From the NCBI GenBank assembly GCA_964020155.1, contig OZ026549.1, positions 3,275,133-3,339,132 on the forward strand: 64,000 bases of DNA. Direction: 5' to 3'. Below are positions 31,301 to 41,078 of this stretch, piece after piece (positions within the stretch are counted from its first letter, which is position 1; each line of letters starts with the position of its first letter). Position numbers and translations under genes: made by a program. Source of the DNA: Chondrilla cf. caribensis (taxonomy: Eukaryota; Porifera; Demospongiae; Chondrillida; Chondrillidae). The notes under the pieces are model-generated. The model saw only the letters and a list, made by a program, of their open reading frames with translations, was not told the DNA's origin and did not search any database.

Positions 31301-34300
31301 GCTACATTGAATACTCGGATGGAACAGTGTACCAATCAGTGGCTACCTACAACTGTCCCATTGGATATCTGCTCACTGTGATTGACTCAGTTACAAGAAC
31401 TTGTGGAAGTAATGGAATGTGGAATGGGATTGCTCCAATTTGTAATAGTGAGTCATATATCAATATATTACATTGGTATGAGTTTGTTTATAACAATACA
31501 ATATACGTACCGAACATTTAATACAAGTATCTTCAAAATTGTACTGTAATTGTACTGTAATTGTATTATTCAATCGTCATAATGATCAACACTGAATTCT
31601 ACATTATATTGTAAATTACACAGATATCAACTGTGGTAATCCACCAATGATTTCCAATGGAGCTGTGGACACATCAGGTGGAACCAACTACAAGTGTACA
31701 GCAGTCTATACATGTAACACAGGACATGTTCTCAATGGAAATATCACAAGAACATGTCAAGAGGATGCAAACTGGAGTGGGAGTGAACCAACCTGTGATG
31801 GTATGTGAAATACTAAAATGATCACTTATACATAAAAAAAACTGCATGTCTTTTTCCATTTTTTTTACTTTTTAATGCAAATATACATTGATTCTTCATT
31901 GGATAGATCATAAACAAAACAGAGTAATATTGATATGGATGGCATTGCTTTAGCCACTCTACTATCCACTCTACATAATATATGAATGGTACACAGTTCT
32001 TCCATGCATTATACAGTTGTTGACTGTGGAGTACTGACGGATCCTGACAATGGACTGGTTTCTGTTACTACTACAACCTACACTAGCACTGCTGACTACA
32101 CCTGTGACACTGGATATAATCTAGTTGGAGTGAATGAGAGAAATTGTACTGCAGCTGGAACATGGAGTGATGGGGAACCAACTTGTCAAAGTAAGAACCA
32201 TAATTAAGAAATCCTTCTGGAAAATATTGTATTCATAAAAAGCATAATGGTTAAGTACTGTTAAATTTGTATGATGTGATAACACCAGTAAGATGATGGA
32301 AAAATACAATACACTAAATGTACAACAAATGTATAGGACTGGAACAAATCAATTTCTAACTACAACAAATAAATTTCTAACTTGTTAAGACAAACTTGAA
32401 GGGACCCACAAAATATTTCTTACCATCAAATGATCTTCTCATCACAATTTGTTTGCTATATGAACACTGCTACCCAAAATGGAATGATACTCTGAAATTG
32501 GTTTGTATTAAACAGCATTGTCATTGTCATAGTTTGTCTCAACGAGTTACTATAGTATTCTGCAGCCAATATGTACCTTCATACTACAGTTGTGGACTGT
32601 GATGTACTTGACACCATTGAGAATGGCTACATTGAATACTCGGATGGAACAGTGTACCAATCAGTGGCTACCTACAACTGTCACATTGGATATCAGCTCA
32701 CTGTGATTGAGTCAGTTACAAGAACTTGTAGAAGTAATGGAATGTGGAATGGGATTGCTCCAATTTGTAATAGTGAGTCAAAATTATATAGCATGGGTAT
32801 GTGTTTGACAAATTGTATCACTGGAATTACGCCGAACCAGCTGAAAATAGACCGAAGTCTCTATCAGCTGGGAGACCGAAGTCCGATTTTGATGGCAACT
32901 AGTGATTACCTCCCAGTCATCCAAATCCTCAAAAAAGGGAACCACAGACAGCTGTTTCGCTCTTATTTGAGCTCCTCAGTGTGGTACACCCTGTACATCA
33001 TTTGGATGACTGTCTTCATCTTATCATTCCGACACACAAGTGAACACTTGTGGTCTTCATGATAAGAGAGAACGAGGGAGGCTTACAGTCAAGGCGTGAC
33101 TGTGCGCTCTGAGCATCATTTGGTTCCCTTTTTTGAGGATTTGGATGACTGGGAGGTAATCACTGGTTGCCATCAAAATCGGACTTCGGTCTCCCAGTTG
33201 ATAGAGACTTCAGTCTATTTTCAGCTGGTTCGGCGTAACTCCAGTGATACAATTTGTCAACCTTAGGCCTTGCACAGGCTTATTGTACAATAAACCTACC
33301 CTACCATGGGTATGTATTTGTTTGTTACAATACACATTCATAATGTCATAGAAATAATCAGTGAAAAGTTTTACTCTTTTAAAATTTCAATTTTACAGCA
33401 TTATTCGATAATCATAACGATAAATTTGATTCTACATTACATTATTAAATGCACAGTTATCAACTGTGGTAATCTACCAATGATTACCAGTGGAGCAGTG
33501 GACACATCAGGTGGAACAAACTACAAGTGTACAGCAGTCTATACATGTAACACAGGATATGTTCTCAATGGAAATATCACAAGAACATGTCAAGTGGATG
33601 GAATGTGGAGTGGAAGTGAACCAACTTGTGATGGTATGTGAATTATTGGAATGATCGCCATTGATACATAACAGTTGAAGTAATAGACCGATAGTATTTT
33701 TAGTACAAAAAATTGTTTTTGGCAATATTCTTCCTTTAAATTCAAACATGCATATAGATCCTTCAATGGATATATCATTAAGAAAACAGAATAAAATTAA
33801 TAAGCATGGCATTGCTATAGCAACTCTACTATCTACTCTACATAATATATGAATGTAACACAGTTCTTCCATACACTATACAGTTGTTGACTGTGGAGTA
33901 CTGACAGATCCTGACAATGGACAGGTTTCTGCTACTACTACAACCTACACTAGCACTGCTGACTACACCTGTGACACTGGATATAATCTAGTTGGAGTGA
34001 ATCAGAGAAATTGTACTGCAGCTGGAACATGGAGTGATGGGGAACCAACTTGTCAAAGTGAGGACTACATATAAAAATTAATTTTTGAAATAATATTCAT
34101 AGCCAAGCAAAATGATTAAGTACTGTAAAGTAACTACTATAAACTACTACAACAAACAGAATGAAGCAGCACTTGATCTTGAGAGTGTTTGCCTCGACAC
34201 ATTACTCCTGTATACATATAGTAATCTGCTACTACCGTATACGCATAATATTCTGCAGCAAATATTGTCATCTTCATAATACAGTTGTGGACTGTGATGT

Positions 34301-35329
34301 ACTTGACACCATTGAGAATGGCTACATTGAATACTCGGATGGAACAGTGTACCAATCAGTGGCTACCTACAACTGTCACAATGGACATAACCTAACTATG
34401 ACTGGAGATGAAATGAGGACTTGTGGAAGTGATGGAATGTGGAACGGAACTGCACCAATGTGTGATAGTGAGTCAAAATTATATAACATTGATATGAGTT
34501 TGTTTGTTACAATACACTAATTTTATAATGTCATGGATATGTGTAATTTACTCTCAGACTGACAGCATTATTAAATTGTCATTATCATAAATATGAGTAT
34601 ACTTTATGTTATGAATTACACAGATATCAACTGTGGTAATCTACCAATGATTACCAATGGAGCTGTGGACACATCAGGTGGAACAAACTACAAGTGTACA
34701 GCAGTCTATACATGTAACACAGGACATGTTCTCAATGGAAATATCACAAGAACATGTCAAGAGGATGCAAACTGGAGTGGGAGTGAACCAACTTGTGATG
34801 GTATGTACAGTACTATGTACACAGTCACCAATTAATAATGCACATTACAATACATTAACCTAAACAGGAAATGCATTTAGTGTAAGATATTTGAATTCTC
34901 AGTTGTTGACTGTGGAACACTGACAGATCCTGACAATGGACAGGTTTCTGCTACTACTACAACCTACACTAGCACTGCTGACTACACCTGTGACACTGGA
35001 TATAATCTAGTTGGAGTGAATCAGAGAAATTGCACTACAGCTGGAACATGGTCTGATGGAGAACCAACTTGTCAAAGTGAGAAGTGTGAAAAATTATACT
35101 ATCTTGCAATCTAGAAAACAGCCATTTCTGTATAATTTACATAATTATGTACAATTAATTTTAAAGTGCTAAGCAATTCAAATAAAGTGGCGGTTTATCT
35201 GATCAATAAATTGGTGGGCTGCATGGTCATCTCATATATATCTCTTCATGGTTATCTCCTAAATATACTTGATAAGAAACACTTAGATGCAAGTTCTACA
35301 CAGTCACATTCTACACACACACACACACA

Positions 35330-35402
<73 letters not shown>

Positions 35403-38400
35403 ACACACACACACACACACATACACACACAACACACACAAACATATTTATAATCATAAACACACATTTTATATCAATGTCTCTATGTACAGTTGTCAAC
35501 CACAGTAACATTATACAGCATTACAGTAACATTATATTATATACAATTGAACTTCCATAACACTAATCTAAATTTATGGAATATCATATTATTATGCTCT
35601 TGTACAGTTGTGGACTGCGATGTACTCGATACCATTGAGAATGGCTACATTGAATACTCGGATGGAACAGTGTACCAATCAGTGGCTACCTACAACTGTC
35701 ACATTGGACATAACCTGGCTATGACTGGAGATGAAATGAGGACTTGTGGAAGTGACGGAATGTGGAATGGAACTGCACCAACTTGTAGCAGTGAGTTTTA
35801 TTTCCTATATCATCTGTTTCTAATTATTATGTACATATATGAAAATGTCAAATATCATCATCACTGCAGTTGTCAACTGTGGCAGTCCACCTGACATAAT
35901 CAATGGAACTGTTGACATCAATCGAGGGACAACCTTCAACTCTGTAGCTGTCTACTCATGTGATGTGGGATTTAATCTCAATGGAGGGGCTATTATATCA
36001 TGTCAGGCAAATGAAACTTGGAGTGGACCTATTCCAACTTGTAACAGTGAGACAAATTACCCCATTTGTTGTGCTTGATTAGATTTTCATCATTCACATT
36101 GTTGATATTATGTTTACTGAGATATTCATTACCTTGATTGATTCCTTCATTTTACTCATTTTATTATGTAATAGTTGTTGATTGTGGTCCACTTATGGAT
36201 CCCCTCAATGGTCGTGTGGACACACTGGGCTCCACTCAGTACTTGGAGATAGCAAACTATTCCTGTAATGTGGGGTATGAACTGATTGGAGATGTACTTC
36301 GCCAATGCCAAGGGGATGGAGAGTGGAGTGGAGAAGAACCAACGTGTCAAAGTAAGGAAAATGACACAGACACAGTAAGCATAATAGCAAAGAATTCATT
36401 ATTTTCCACTCTATACCTATACAGTTGTGGACTGTAGAGGACTACTTGCTGTTGAAAGTGGAGATGTGGTATACAGTACAGGAACCACATACCTGTCTGT
36501 TGCTGAGGTTATCTGCCACACTGGCTATGAGCTACAAGGATCCCCATTCAGAGTGTGCAAAGAAGACACCAATTGGGCAGGAAATACACCAGTTTGTCAG
36601 AGTAGGTTTAGTACTTTGGTATATTTCTTCTAAATTTAAAATGCATATGCTGGCTAATATACTTGTAATATATAGCCTAACTTACGTCTCAGTACATCAA
36701 TTATTGAAGTCATCAAGTAAAAATCCTCAGTCAATCACGGATATATATATATATATATGTAGCCAAACCTATCTCCGTCATACCTATCCCCATTATTGTT
36801 GGAAGACGTTCCCATCGAAAAGCAGATGGGTCAGCTAAACTTACAACTAATCTCCAGTGCAAATATTGTGTTGTGCCATTGTAAGTACCTTTGAATATAA
36901 TATACCTGCGTACATCACCTTTATACATTATAGTTGTGGATTGCAAACAGCCCCCTACATTAGAGAATGGAACAATCACCATCAGCACCGACACTGCATA
37001 CAAAGCCATTGCACTATATGAATGCCACAAAGGATTCCGTTTAGAAGGACCTGAACTGAGATCATGTCTAGCTAATGGTTCTTGGAGTGATGTGGACCCA
37101 TTTTGTAGAAGTTAGTAATATTCATAGTAAACATGACATATCTTAATGGTGTGCATGTGCCATATTCACACAGTTGTCGAATGTGGTCCTCCTCCAAACA
37201 TCACCAATGGACAAGTGGACTACGCTGGGATCACATACTGGTCAACAGCCAATTACTCCTGTGATATTGGATACAGACTGGCTGGATCAGAAGTAAAGAT
37301 CTGCCAAAATAGCAAAATGTGGACACCAAATGACACTGCATGCAATAGTGAGATCATACACATGACAACACTAGACTACACGTGGATCTAATCATTGCTT
37401 CAATTCAACTGTGTAGTTGTTGACTGTGGATTCCCACCGCCTGTTGAGAATTCCAATGTCTACTTCACCAATGGAACTGTCTACACGTCAGTAGCTAACT
37501 ATGTCTGTCAGAGTGGATATGAGCTCATTGGAGCTCAACAGAGAACATGTCAGCACACAGGAAATTGGAGTGAAGAACCACCGATGTGCTTACGTGAGAG
37601 AGTTAATAAAATTTCAGTGTAATGGAATGATTATATACATACTACAGTTATCCAATGCAAAAATATAAATTTCCGGCAAATGCTACAATTACTATATTAT
37701 TTGTATTTCATTTTTATCACTAATGCTACACAGAACCACTACCACCAGTAAATTTGACTGTTGAACAGGTCAACAATTCTCATGTTAACTTGACTTGGGA
37801 GTACTCAATGGGAATAGTCAGACCTTGTGAGGTACTCATCACTCCACTACTGACTGGATTGGAGTCAGGGGTGAGTTTGTCATTCAAATTTTAATAAAAC
37901 TATACTACATTTCAACATACATTCACACAAACAGATCATTGGAACAGTACCAACAGATACAGAACCAACACCTGATACGTCACAGATCAGGGTGAGGAAC
38001 AGTGGTGTTAATCAAATGAGTACTTTCTAGAGACAATGTGTTTTCTTTCCGCTTTGTTAGATCGAAGAGTTACCTATAAACCAATCTTCAGAATTATTGG
38101 AAATTGAAAACCCTGGAATATATGAATTTACAGTGAGTACATGCTCATGAATTATACGACCAACATTAGCTTGTTTGTTACTTTAATCATACTAAGTTTG
38201 CATATGGCTTCTCTGTATCCCACCAGATTCGTTGCAACTCTTCAGTTGGAATGACAGGCCTCTCAGATGCAGTGTCAGCCAATGTTGGAGACACTGAGAC
38301 ATGCACTGGATCTGCACTGGAGTGCAATCCAAACGTCATATATGCCATAATAGCACCTTTGGCTGCAGTCACTACTTTGGCTATTGTTGGAGCTCTCATC

Positions 38401-38433
38401 TTTGTACTGGTGAAGGCTACAGCTAAGCCATAA
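28288..38433 (+). CDS. Gene 2: signal peptide - vWA - 19 CCP - FN3-like - TM receptor
   Basis: Complete paralogue of gene 1. Exons sum to 4,536 bases, 1,511 codons plus TAA. Order: signal peptide, vWA, D, C, three A-B-C triplets, A, B, E, F, G, H, I, J, FN3-like domain in four exons, membrane helix. Inferred type I surface protein of unknown ligand. Its A modules all belong to the VSVTTTTYTST/RNC subfamily, and two B modules share a novel loop. It stops at TAA just after the stop-transfer KATAKP, so it lacks the tail exons used by gene 1. Confidence 0.87.
28430..29041 (+). CDS. Gene 2 vWA domain exon
   Basis: 204 residues. GIAPSATIANGDTPVDVIFV leads to LDQTDS, the MIDAS-like motif; GARSYALHVGILMAD follows. 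Acceptor tgtag, donor gtgagt after TGT A. More similar to the gene 3 vWA than to gene 1. Confidence 0.88.
29211..29396 (+). CDS. Gene 2 CCP module 1 (type D)
   Basis: TIDCGPVPDIQDGRVDFSGG, TYDG in place of the Trp site. Three codons longer than gene 1 module 1 at the 5' end. Acceptor gctag, donor gtgaga. Confidence 0.88.
29540..29645 (+). pseudogene. Relic type C exon in gene 2 intron
   Basis: gctgtggacacatcaggtgg and gacacaggatatgttctcaa are exact C-exon stretches, but the intervening part is rearranged (an in-frame TAA in ggaacaaattaaactac) and the 3' part ends at acaagaacgtga with no donor. Dead exon. Confidence 0.75.
29757..29835 (+). pseudogene. Second relic, 5' end of a C-like exon
   Basis: tagttgttaattgttataatgtaccattgattaccaatgg resembles the start of gene 3/gene 2 C exons (VNCxxxPLITNGAMD) and stops after about 50 bases, next to the functional C acceptor region. 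Confidence 0.6.
29857..30033 (+). CDS. Gene 2 CCP module 2 (type C)
   Basis: VINCGGLSAIPNGAVDTSGG, CNTGYVLNGMVARTC, QEDGMW, extra NYKC cysteine. Acceptor tacag with TA, donor gtatgt. Confidence 0.9.
30034..30907. other. Long intron, empty-site partner of the LTR insertion
   Basis: Homologous to the gene 3 intron on either side of the LTR element: 30100-30310 matches 54520-54740, and 30365-30450 matches about 56805-56900. No gene seen. Confidence 0.6.
30908..31087 (+). CDS. Gene 2 CCP module 3 (A)
   Basis: Type A with two extra codons after the first Cys: VDCGRGALTDPDNGQVSVTT, VDQRNC. 180 bases, still in frame. Donor gtgaga. Confidence 0.9.
31265..31447 (+). CDS. Gene 2 CCP module 4 (B, variant loop)
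   Basis: Type B with CPIGYLLTVIDSVTRTC in place of CHNGHNLTMTGDEMRTC, and NGIAPIC, which loses the sequon. Same 183-base length. Donor gtgagt. Confidence 0.9.
31624..31800 (+). CDS. Gene 2 CCP module 5 (C)
   Basis: INCGNPPMISNGAVDTSGG, CNTGHVLNG, QEDANW. Acceptor cacag with AT, donor gtatgt. Confidence 0.9.
32017..32190 (+). CDS. Gene 2 CCP module 6 (A)
   Basis: VDCGVLTDPDNGLVSVTTTT, VNERNC. Acceptor tacag, donor gtaaga. Confidence 0.9.
32590..32772 (+). CDS. Gene 2 CCP module 7 (B, variant loop)
   Basis: CHIGYQLTVIESVTRTC and CRSNGMWNGIAPIC; shares the variant loop with module 4. Donor gtgagt. Confidence 0.9.
32803..33304. mobile_element. Non-autonomous element with 140-base inverted repeats
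   Basis: Arms 32805-32944 and 33121-33260 are complementary with about four mismatches. A 44-base tail (ccttaggccttgcacagg...) follows the right arm. The element is flanked by catgggtatg at 32792-32801 and 33305-33314, a likely 10-base target duplication. The equivalent intron at 34468-34516 lacks the insertion. Long arms and a 9-11-base duplication suggest a Mutator-like family, without a transposase here. Confidence 0.8.
33457..33633 (+). CDS. Gene 2 CCP module 8 (C)
   Basis: INCGNLPMITSGAVDTSGG, CNTGYVLNG, QVDGMW. Acceptor cacag, donor gtatgt. Confidence 0.9.
33884..34057 (+). CDS. Gene 2 CCP module 9 (A)
   Basis: VDCGVLTDPDNGQVSATTTT, VNQRNC. No internal start codon; splice sites tacag and gtgagg are intact. 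Confidence 0.88.
34285..34467 (+). CDS. Gene 2 CCP module 10 (B)
   Basis: Consensus B: HNLTMTGDEM, GTAPMCD. Acceptor tacag, donor gtgagt. Its downstream intron is the empty site for 32803-33304. Confidence 0.9.
34624..34800 (+). CDS. Gene 2 CCP module 11 (C)
   Basis: INCGNLPMITNGAVDTSGG, CNTGHVLNG, QEDANW. Acceptor cacag with AT, donor gtatgt. Confidence 0.9.
34903..35076 (+). CDS. Gene 2 CCP module 12 (A)
   Basis: VDCGTLTDPDNGQVSATTTT, RNCTTAG. Acceptor ctcag, donor gtgaga. Its 3' intron matches the one after the last module of gene 3. Confidence 0.88.
35313..35441. repeat. (CA)n microsatellite
   Basis: About 130 bases of ac repeats with rare ag, at and aa interruptions. Preceded by gcaagttctacacagtcaca, which also precedes the shorter (CA)n at 62373 after gene 3. 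Confidence 0.95.
35608..35790 (+). CDS. Gene 2 CCP module 13 (B)
   Basis: CHIGHNLAMTGDEM, TCS. Acceptor gtacag, donor gtgagt. Confidence 0.9.
35870..36046 (+). CDS. Gene 2 CCP module 14 (type E)
   Basis: VNCGSPPDIINGTVDINRGT; one amino-acid difference (V to I) from gene 1 module 44. Acceptor tgcag, donor gtgaga. Confidence 0.9.
36175..36351 (+). CDS. Gene 2 CCP module 15 (type F)
   Basis: VDCGPLMDPLNGRVDTLGST; nearly the same as gene 1 module 45. Acceptor aatag, donor gtaagg. Confidence 0.9.
36425..36601 (+). CDS. Gene 2 CCP module 16 (type G)
   Basis: VDCRGLLAVESGDVVYSTGT, KEDTNWAGNTPVC. Acceptor tacag, donor gtaggt. Confidence 0.9.
36934..37110 (+). CDS. Gene 2 CCP module 17 (type H)
   Basis: VDCKQPPTLENGTITISTDT; same protein sequence as gene 1 module 47. 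Acceptor tatag, donor gttagt. Confidence 0.9.
37174..37347 (+). CDS. Gene 2 CCP module 18 (type I)
   Basis: VECGPPPNITNGQVDYAGIT, NSKMW. Acceptor cacag, donor gtgaga. Confidence 0.9.
37417..37593 (+). CDS. Gene 2 CCP module 19 (type J)
   Basis: VDCGFPPPVENSNVYFTNGT, GAQQRTCQHTGNW. Acceptor tgtag, donor gtgaga after TTA C. Confidence 0.9.
37734..37870 (+). CDS. Gene 2 FN3-like domain, exon 1
   Basis: PLPPVNLTVEQVNNSHVNLT then WEYS. Acceptor cacag, donor gtgagt. Confidence 0.8.
37935..37991 (+). CDS. Gene 2 FN3-like domain, exon 2
   Basis: IIGTVPTDTEPTPDTSQIR, phase 0-0. Donor gtgagg. Confidence 0.78.
38061..38132 (+). CDS. Gene 2 FN3-like domain, exon 3
   Basis: IEELPINQSSELLEIENPGI then YEFT. 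Acceptor gttag, donor gtgagt. Confidence 0.78.
38227..38433 (+). CDS. Gene 2 TM exon with early stop
   Basis: IRCNSSVGMTGLSDAVSANV, then the helix VIYAIIAPLAAVTTLAIVGA and LIFVLVKATAKP followed by TAA. Gene 1 reads CCA AAA at this point; here it is CCA TAA, one base different. The protein therefore ends about six residues into the cytoplasm. Confidence 0.82.
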   Translation: MRCNSSVGMTGLSDAVSANVGDTETCTGSALECNPNVIYAIIAPLAAVTTLAIVGALIFVLVKATAKP

Positions 38434-38543
38434 GCACTGTGAGCTACTTGTGGTTACCAGTGATTGATCAACTTTAATGTTAACTAACAATACTGTGTAC
38501 CAATGTAAAATACTCTAATCTTATACATTTCATTTATGTACAG

Positions 38544-38572
38544 GGTCAATTCCGGTATGGATGCATCCATAG
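38544..38572 (+). pseudogene. Stranded cytoplasmic-tail exon of gene 2
   Basis: Matches gene 1 exon 26710-26738 (VNSGMDASI) with intact tacag acceptor and gtgagg donor, but lies beyond the in-frame TAA at 38431-38433. Confidence 0.7.
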
Positions 38573-38664
38573 GTGAGGACCCCAAGCTTGTATATTATAG
38601 CACTTTTACTGACATTTACGTGTGTGTACAGTGTATTGAAACTGTATACTTTTCATTACTCCAG

Positions 38665-38678
38665 TGATTGCTAACTGA
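38665..38678 (+). pseudogene. Stranded terminal exon of gene 2
   Basis: tccag acceptor and TG ATT GCT AAC TGA identical to gene 1's last exon; no longer coding because of the upstream stop. Confidence 0.65.
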
Positions 38679-39788
38679 AAGAAACAGTTTAGATTATACT
38701 GAAACTTACATCAGAATATTGTATAATATTTCAGTAGTAATATACTCACTGTAGATTTCGTAGTTCTGAAGCAGTACATTTTTATAATTTAGTATTGGAT
38801 GCTTGATATAATACTATCTTGTGATGATGTCATATATACATTGAAGGCACCACCTTTGATTCGGAGGTGAACGAGTTACTATGTAAAGTTGGCTACACAC
38901 AATTTATGCCTGTTACAAGGTCATGAGAATCAATTATCACACTTCCTCACAATGAAATCAAGTGATGAACTAATTACCACCTTACCTAATTAACACCAGA
39001 CAAAGGCAAAAAATTGCTCCTCAGGCTTTTCCCTTGGTAGCTATTAAGTACTTTGTAACTGGGCCTGCTGCAGCACACCTAGGAAGGATAACATAACTAT
39101 CAGAAATACTGATAGAAAGATATCTCACAATAAATGTGCATGACAAGAATTTCTAGGCATAGGCTTCTACCGTTCGCTAAAGTCGATATGTTTATCAAGG
39201 TAGTTGCATTCAAATTTTAGCCATATCCTGGATTGTCAAGATGTATCACTATTGCTATTTTCCACTCAGTAATTTCAACTTTTGAATAAGTGTGAATAAC
39301 AGACTATACACAACCGAACACAGTATACACAATATACAGTACACATATTATTATGTTATAGCACGTGATAGTCCAGACAGACATGTGCATATATTCCAGA
39401 AATGTATAGTTCTCACAAACATATGTACATACTGTGTGTAGGGTCCTCTAGCCATTGACCAACCTAAGTCAGATCTCAAGAGCCCCTTATGTCCCAGTTT
39501 TATTTTTATTGTTGACTGTTACAGTTACAGTGAATGTATAAACTAGAAACTAATTTACTAGACGTATCCATGTAGTCAGACTCATGTATTAGTTGAGAAC
39601 ATCCTGAGCATGGCAAGGAGAAATATAACTGCTACCAGATCAACTTGATTCTTCGTTTCTAGTAAGCTAACTCGACAATTACAAAGTTTTGATACAACCC
39701 TCATTATTAAAATAGGATAACAGGGTGTGGTTATCGCAAAGGGTTGTCCCTCTTTGTAATTTCGATAACCGGTGTTATGCGGATACAT
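38679..39788. other. Intergenic sequence after gene 2
   Basis: AT-rich, no open frame of note. Near its end, ggtgtggttatcgcaaaggg and cctctttgtaatttcgataa form a short imperfect hairpin (39724-39776) abutting the fold-back element. Confidence 0.5.
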
Positions 39789-40635
39789 GTAGGGTGTGGC
39801 ATCGAATTCCGGACGTCATGATAAACCGGACGCTCGATCTCGGCGATGGAGGTAGCTACAACCTTCAAATTTACACCATCGGACAAGCACACGAATTGAA
39901 CTAGGTAGACCATGTTATGGACGCACAGGCCGTTTTTCACAAAAGTTATTCCAAGAACAAAAAACTTCCGAAATAATATTATTCCGGACGGAGGTCATGT
40001 AATTCCGGACAGCGGCTGGTACGCGTAAAAAAGAACTCGACTTTGGTACCGGAAATGTGCGACGTTATTAAAAACGGGCCGAAACTTAATAACGTTGCAC
40101 ATTTCCGGTACCAAAGTCGATAATTTCCATGGATTATGTATTCTCTAAGAATTTTATGATGCTTATCATCCAATTCTTAGAGAAACTACTGTTTTCTAAA
40201 CGTTGTGGTCATTTTCGATGAATCACATCGACTTTTTACTGTAAAAAGTGTCCGGAATATGATGCATCTAACGCATTCGTGTAGAGGGACCATTCTTCAT
40301 AACCGTAAAGAGATTCTTTTCGAAGATTACAGTGTAAGAAGCTCTTGAATGTGTCTATCAGGTAATCCAATAAAAGTTGACGGGAGCCTTCTCTTTTACG
40401 CGTACCAGCCGCTATCCAGAATTACATGACCTCCGTCCGGAATAATATTATTTCGGAAGTTTTTTGTTCTTGGAATAACTTTTGTAAAAAACGGCCTGTG
40501 CATCCATAACATGGTCTACCTAGTTCAATTCGTGTGCTTGTCCGATGGTGTAAATTTGAAGGTTGTAGCTACCTCCATCGCCGAGATCGAGCGTCCGGTT
40601 TATCATGACGTCCGGAATTCGATGCCACACCCTAC
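39789..40635. mobile_element. Fold-back element, 242-base arms with nested hairpins
   Basis: Arms 39789-40030 (gtagggtgtggcatcg...) and 40394-40635 are near-perfect complements. The centre holds a perfect 34-base hairpin at 40037-40120 (tcgactttggtaccggaaat and complement) and another at about 40139-40185 (ttctctaagaatt / aattcttagagaa). Arm base content is more CG-rich than the surroundings. No coding capacity. Confidence 0.85.
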
Positions 40636-40696
40636 GTAACTTAATAAACCTCATAGAGGACGCATTTGGTTTGAATTTAGTCAGTTTATATTTCAA

Positions 40697-41078
40697 ATGG
40701 ATACAAGCCTAGGGAAACGTGGCCATAGCCAGGTTCAAGGTAGTGATTCTCCAGAATCTGAAGAAGATCGTCTATCAACGTCTAGGGGTCGTTTTGAAGA
40801 AATCATTCCACCCTCCGAACTAGCTTCAGAAGCGCTAAGAGACGTTTATGGAGAGTTAACCAAAACGCTACATTCTTCGAGTCTTTTAGAAGACCTCTAC
40901 TCTGCTCGATTACTGACGGACGTCGAATACGAGACAATCAAGTCTAAAGGTTCGAATCATGACCAAAACACCGGCGTACTCGCTGCCGTGAGAAGGAGGA
41001 GCGAGAAGGATGTTTTACAGTTCTGTCAGCTTCTTTTTAAGCACAAGCAACACAACTGTGGAAATATTCTGTTTACAG
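40697..41078 (+). CDS. CARD-like exon
   Basis: Begins MDTSLGKRGHSQ; an acidic linker is followed by LTKTLHSSSLLEDLYSARLL, then TDVEYETIKS, LAAVRRRSEKDVLQFCQLLF. The order of helices and the LLxxLxxxxLLTxxEYExI pattern match CARD domains. The ATG at 40697 is the first in frame after the fold-back element. Ends TTT ACA G at donor gttcgt (phase 1), which fits the phase-1 acceptor at 42883. Unspliced, the frame would run on through a repeat copy to a stop at 41206. Confidence 0.68.

Noticed and set aside
35166..35508. Long open frames over the (CA)n tract.
   Set aside because: His-Thr or Cys-Val runs are produced by the dinucleotide repeat in any frame.
40945..40960. ggttcgaatc, a possible tRNA T-loop.
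   Set aside because: It is inside the CARD-like coding exon and no acceptor stem or anticodon arm can be folded.
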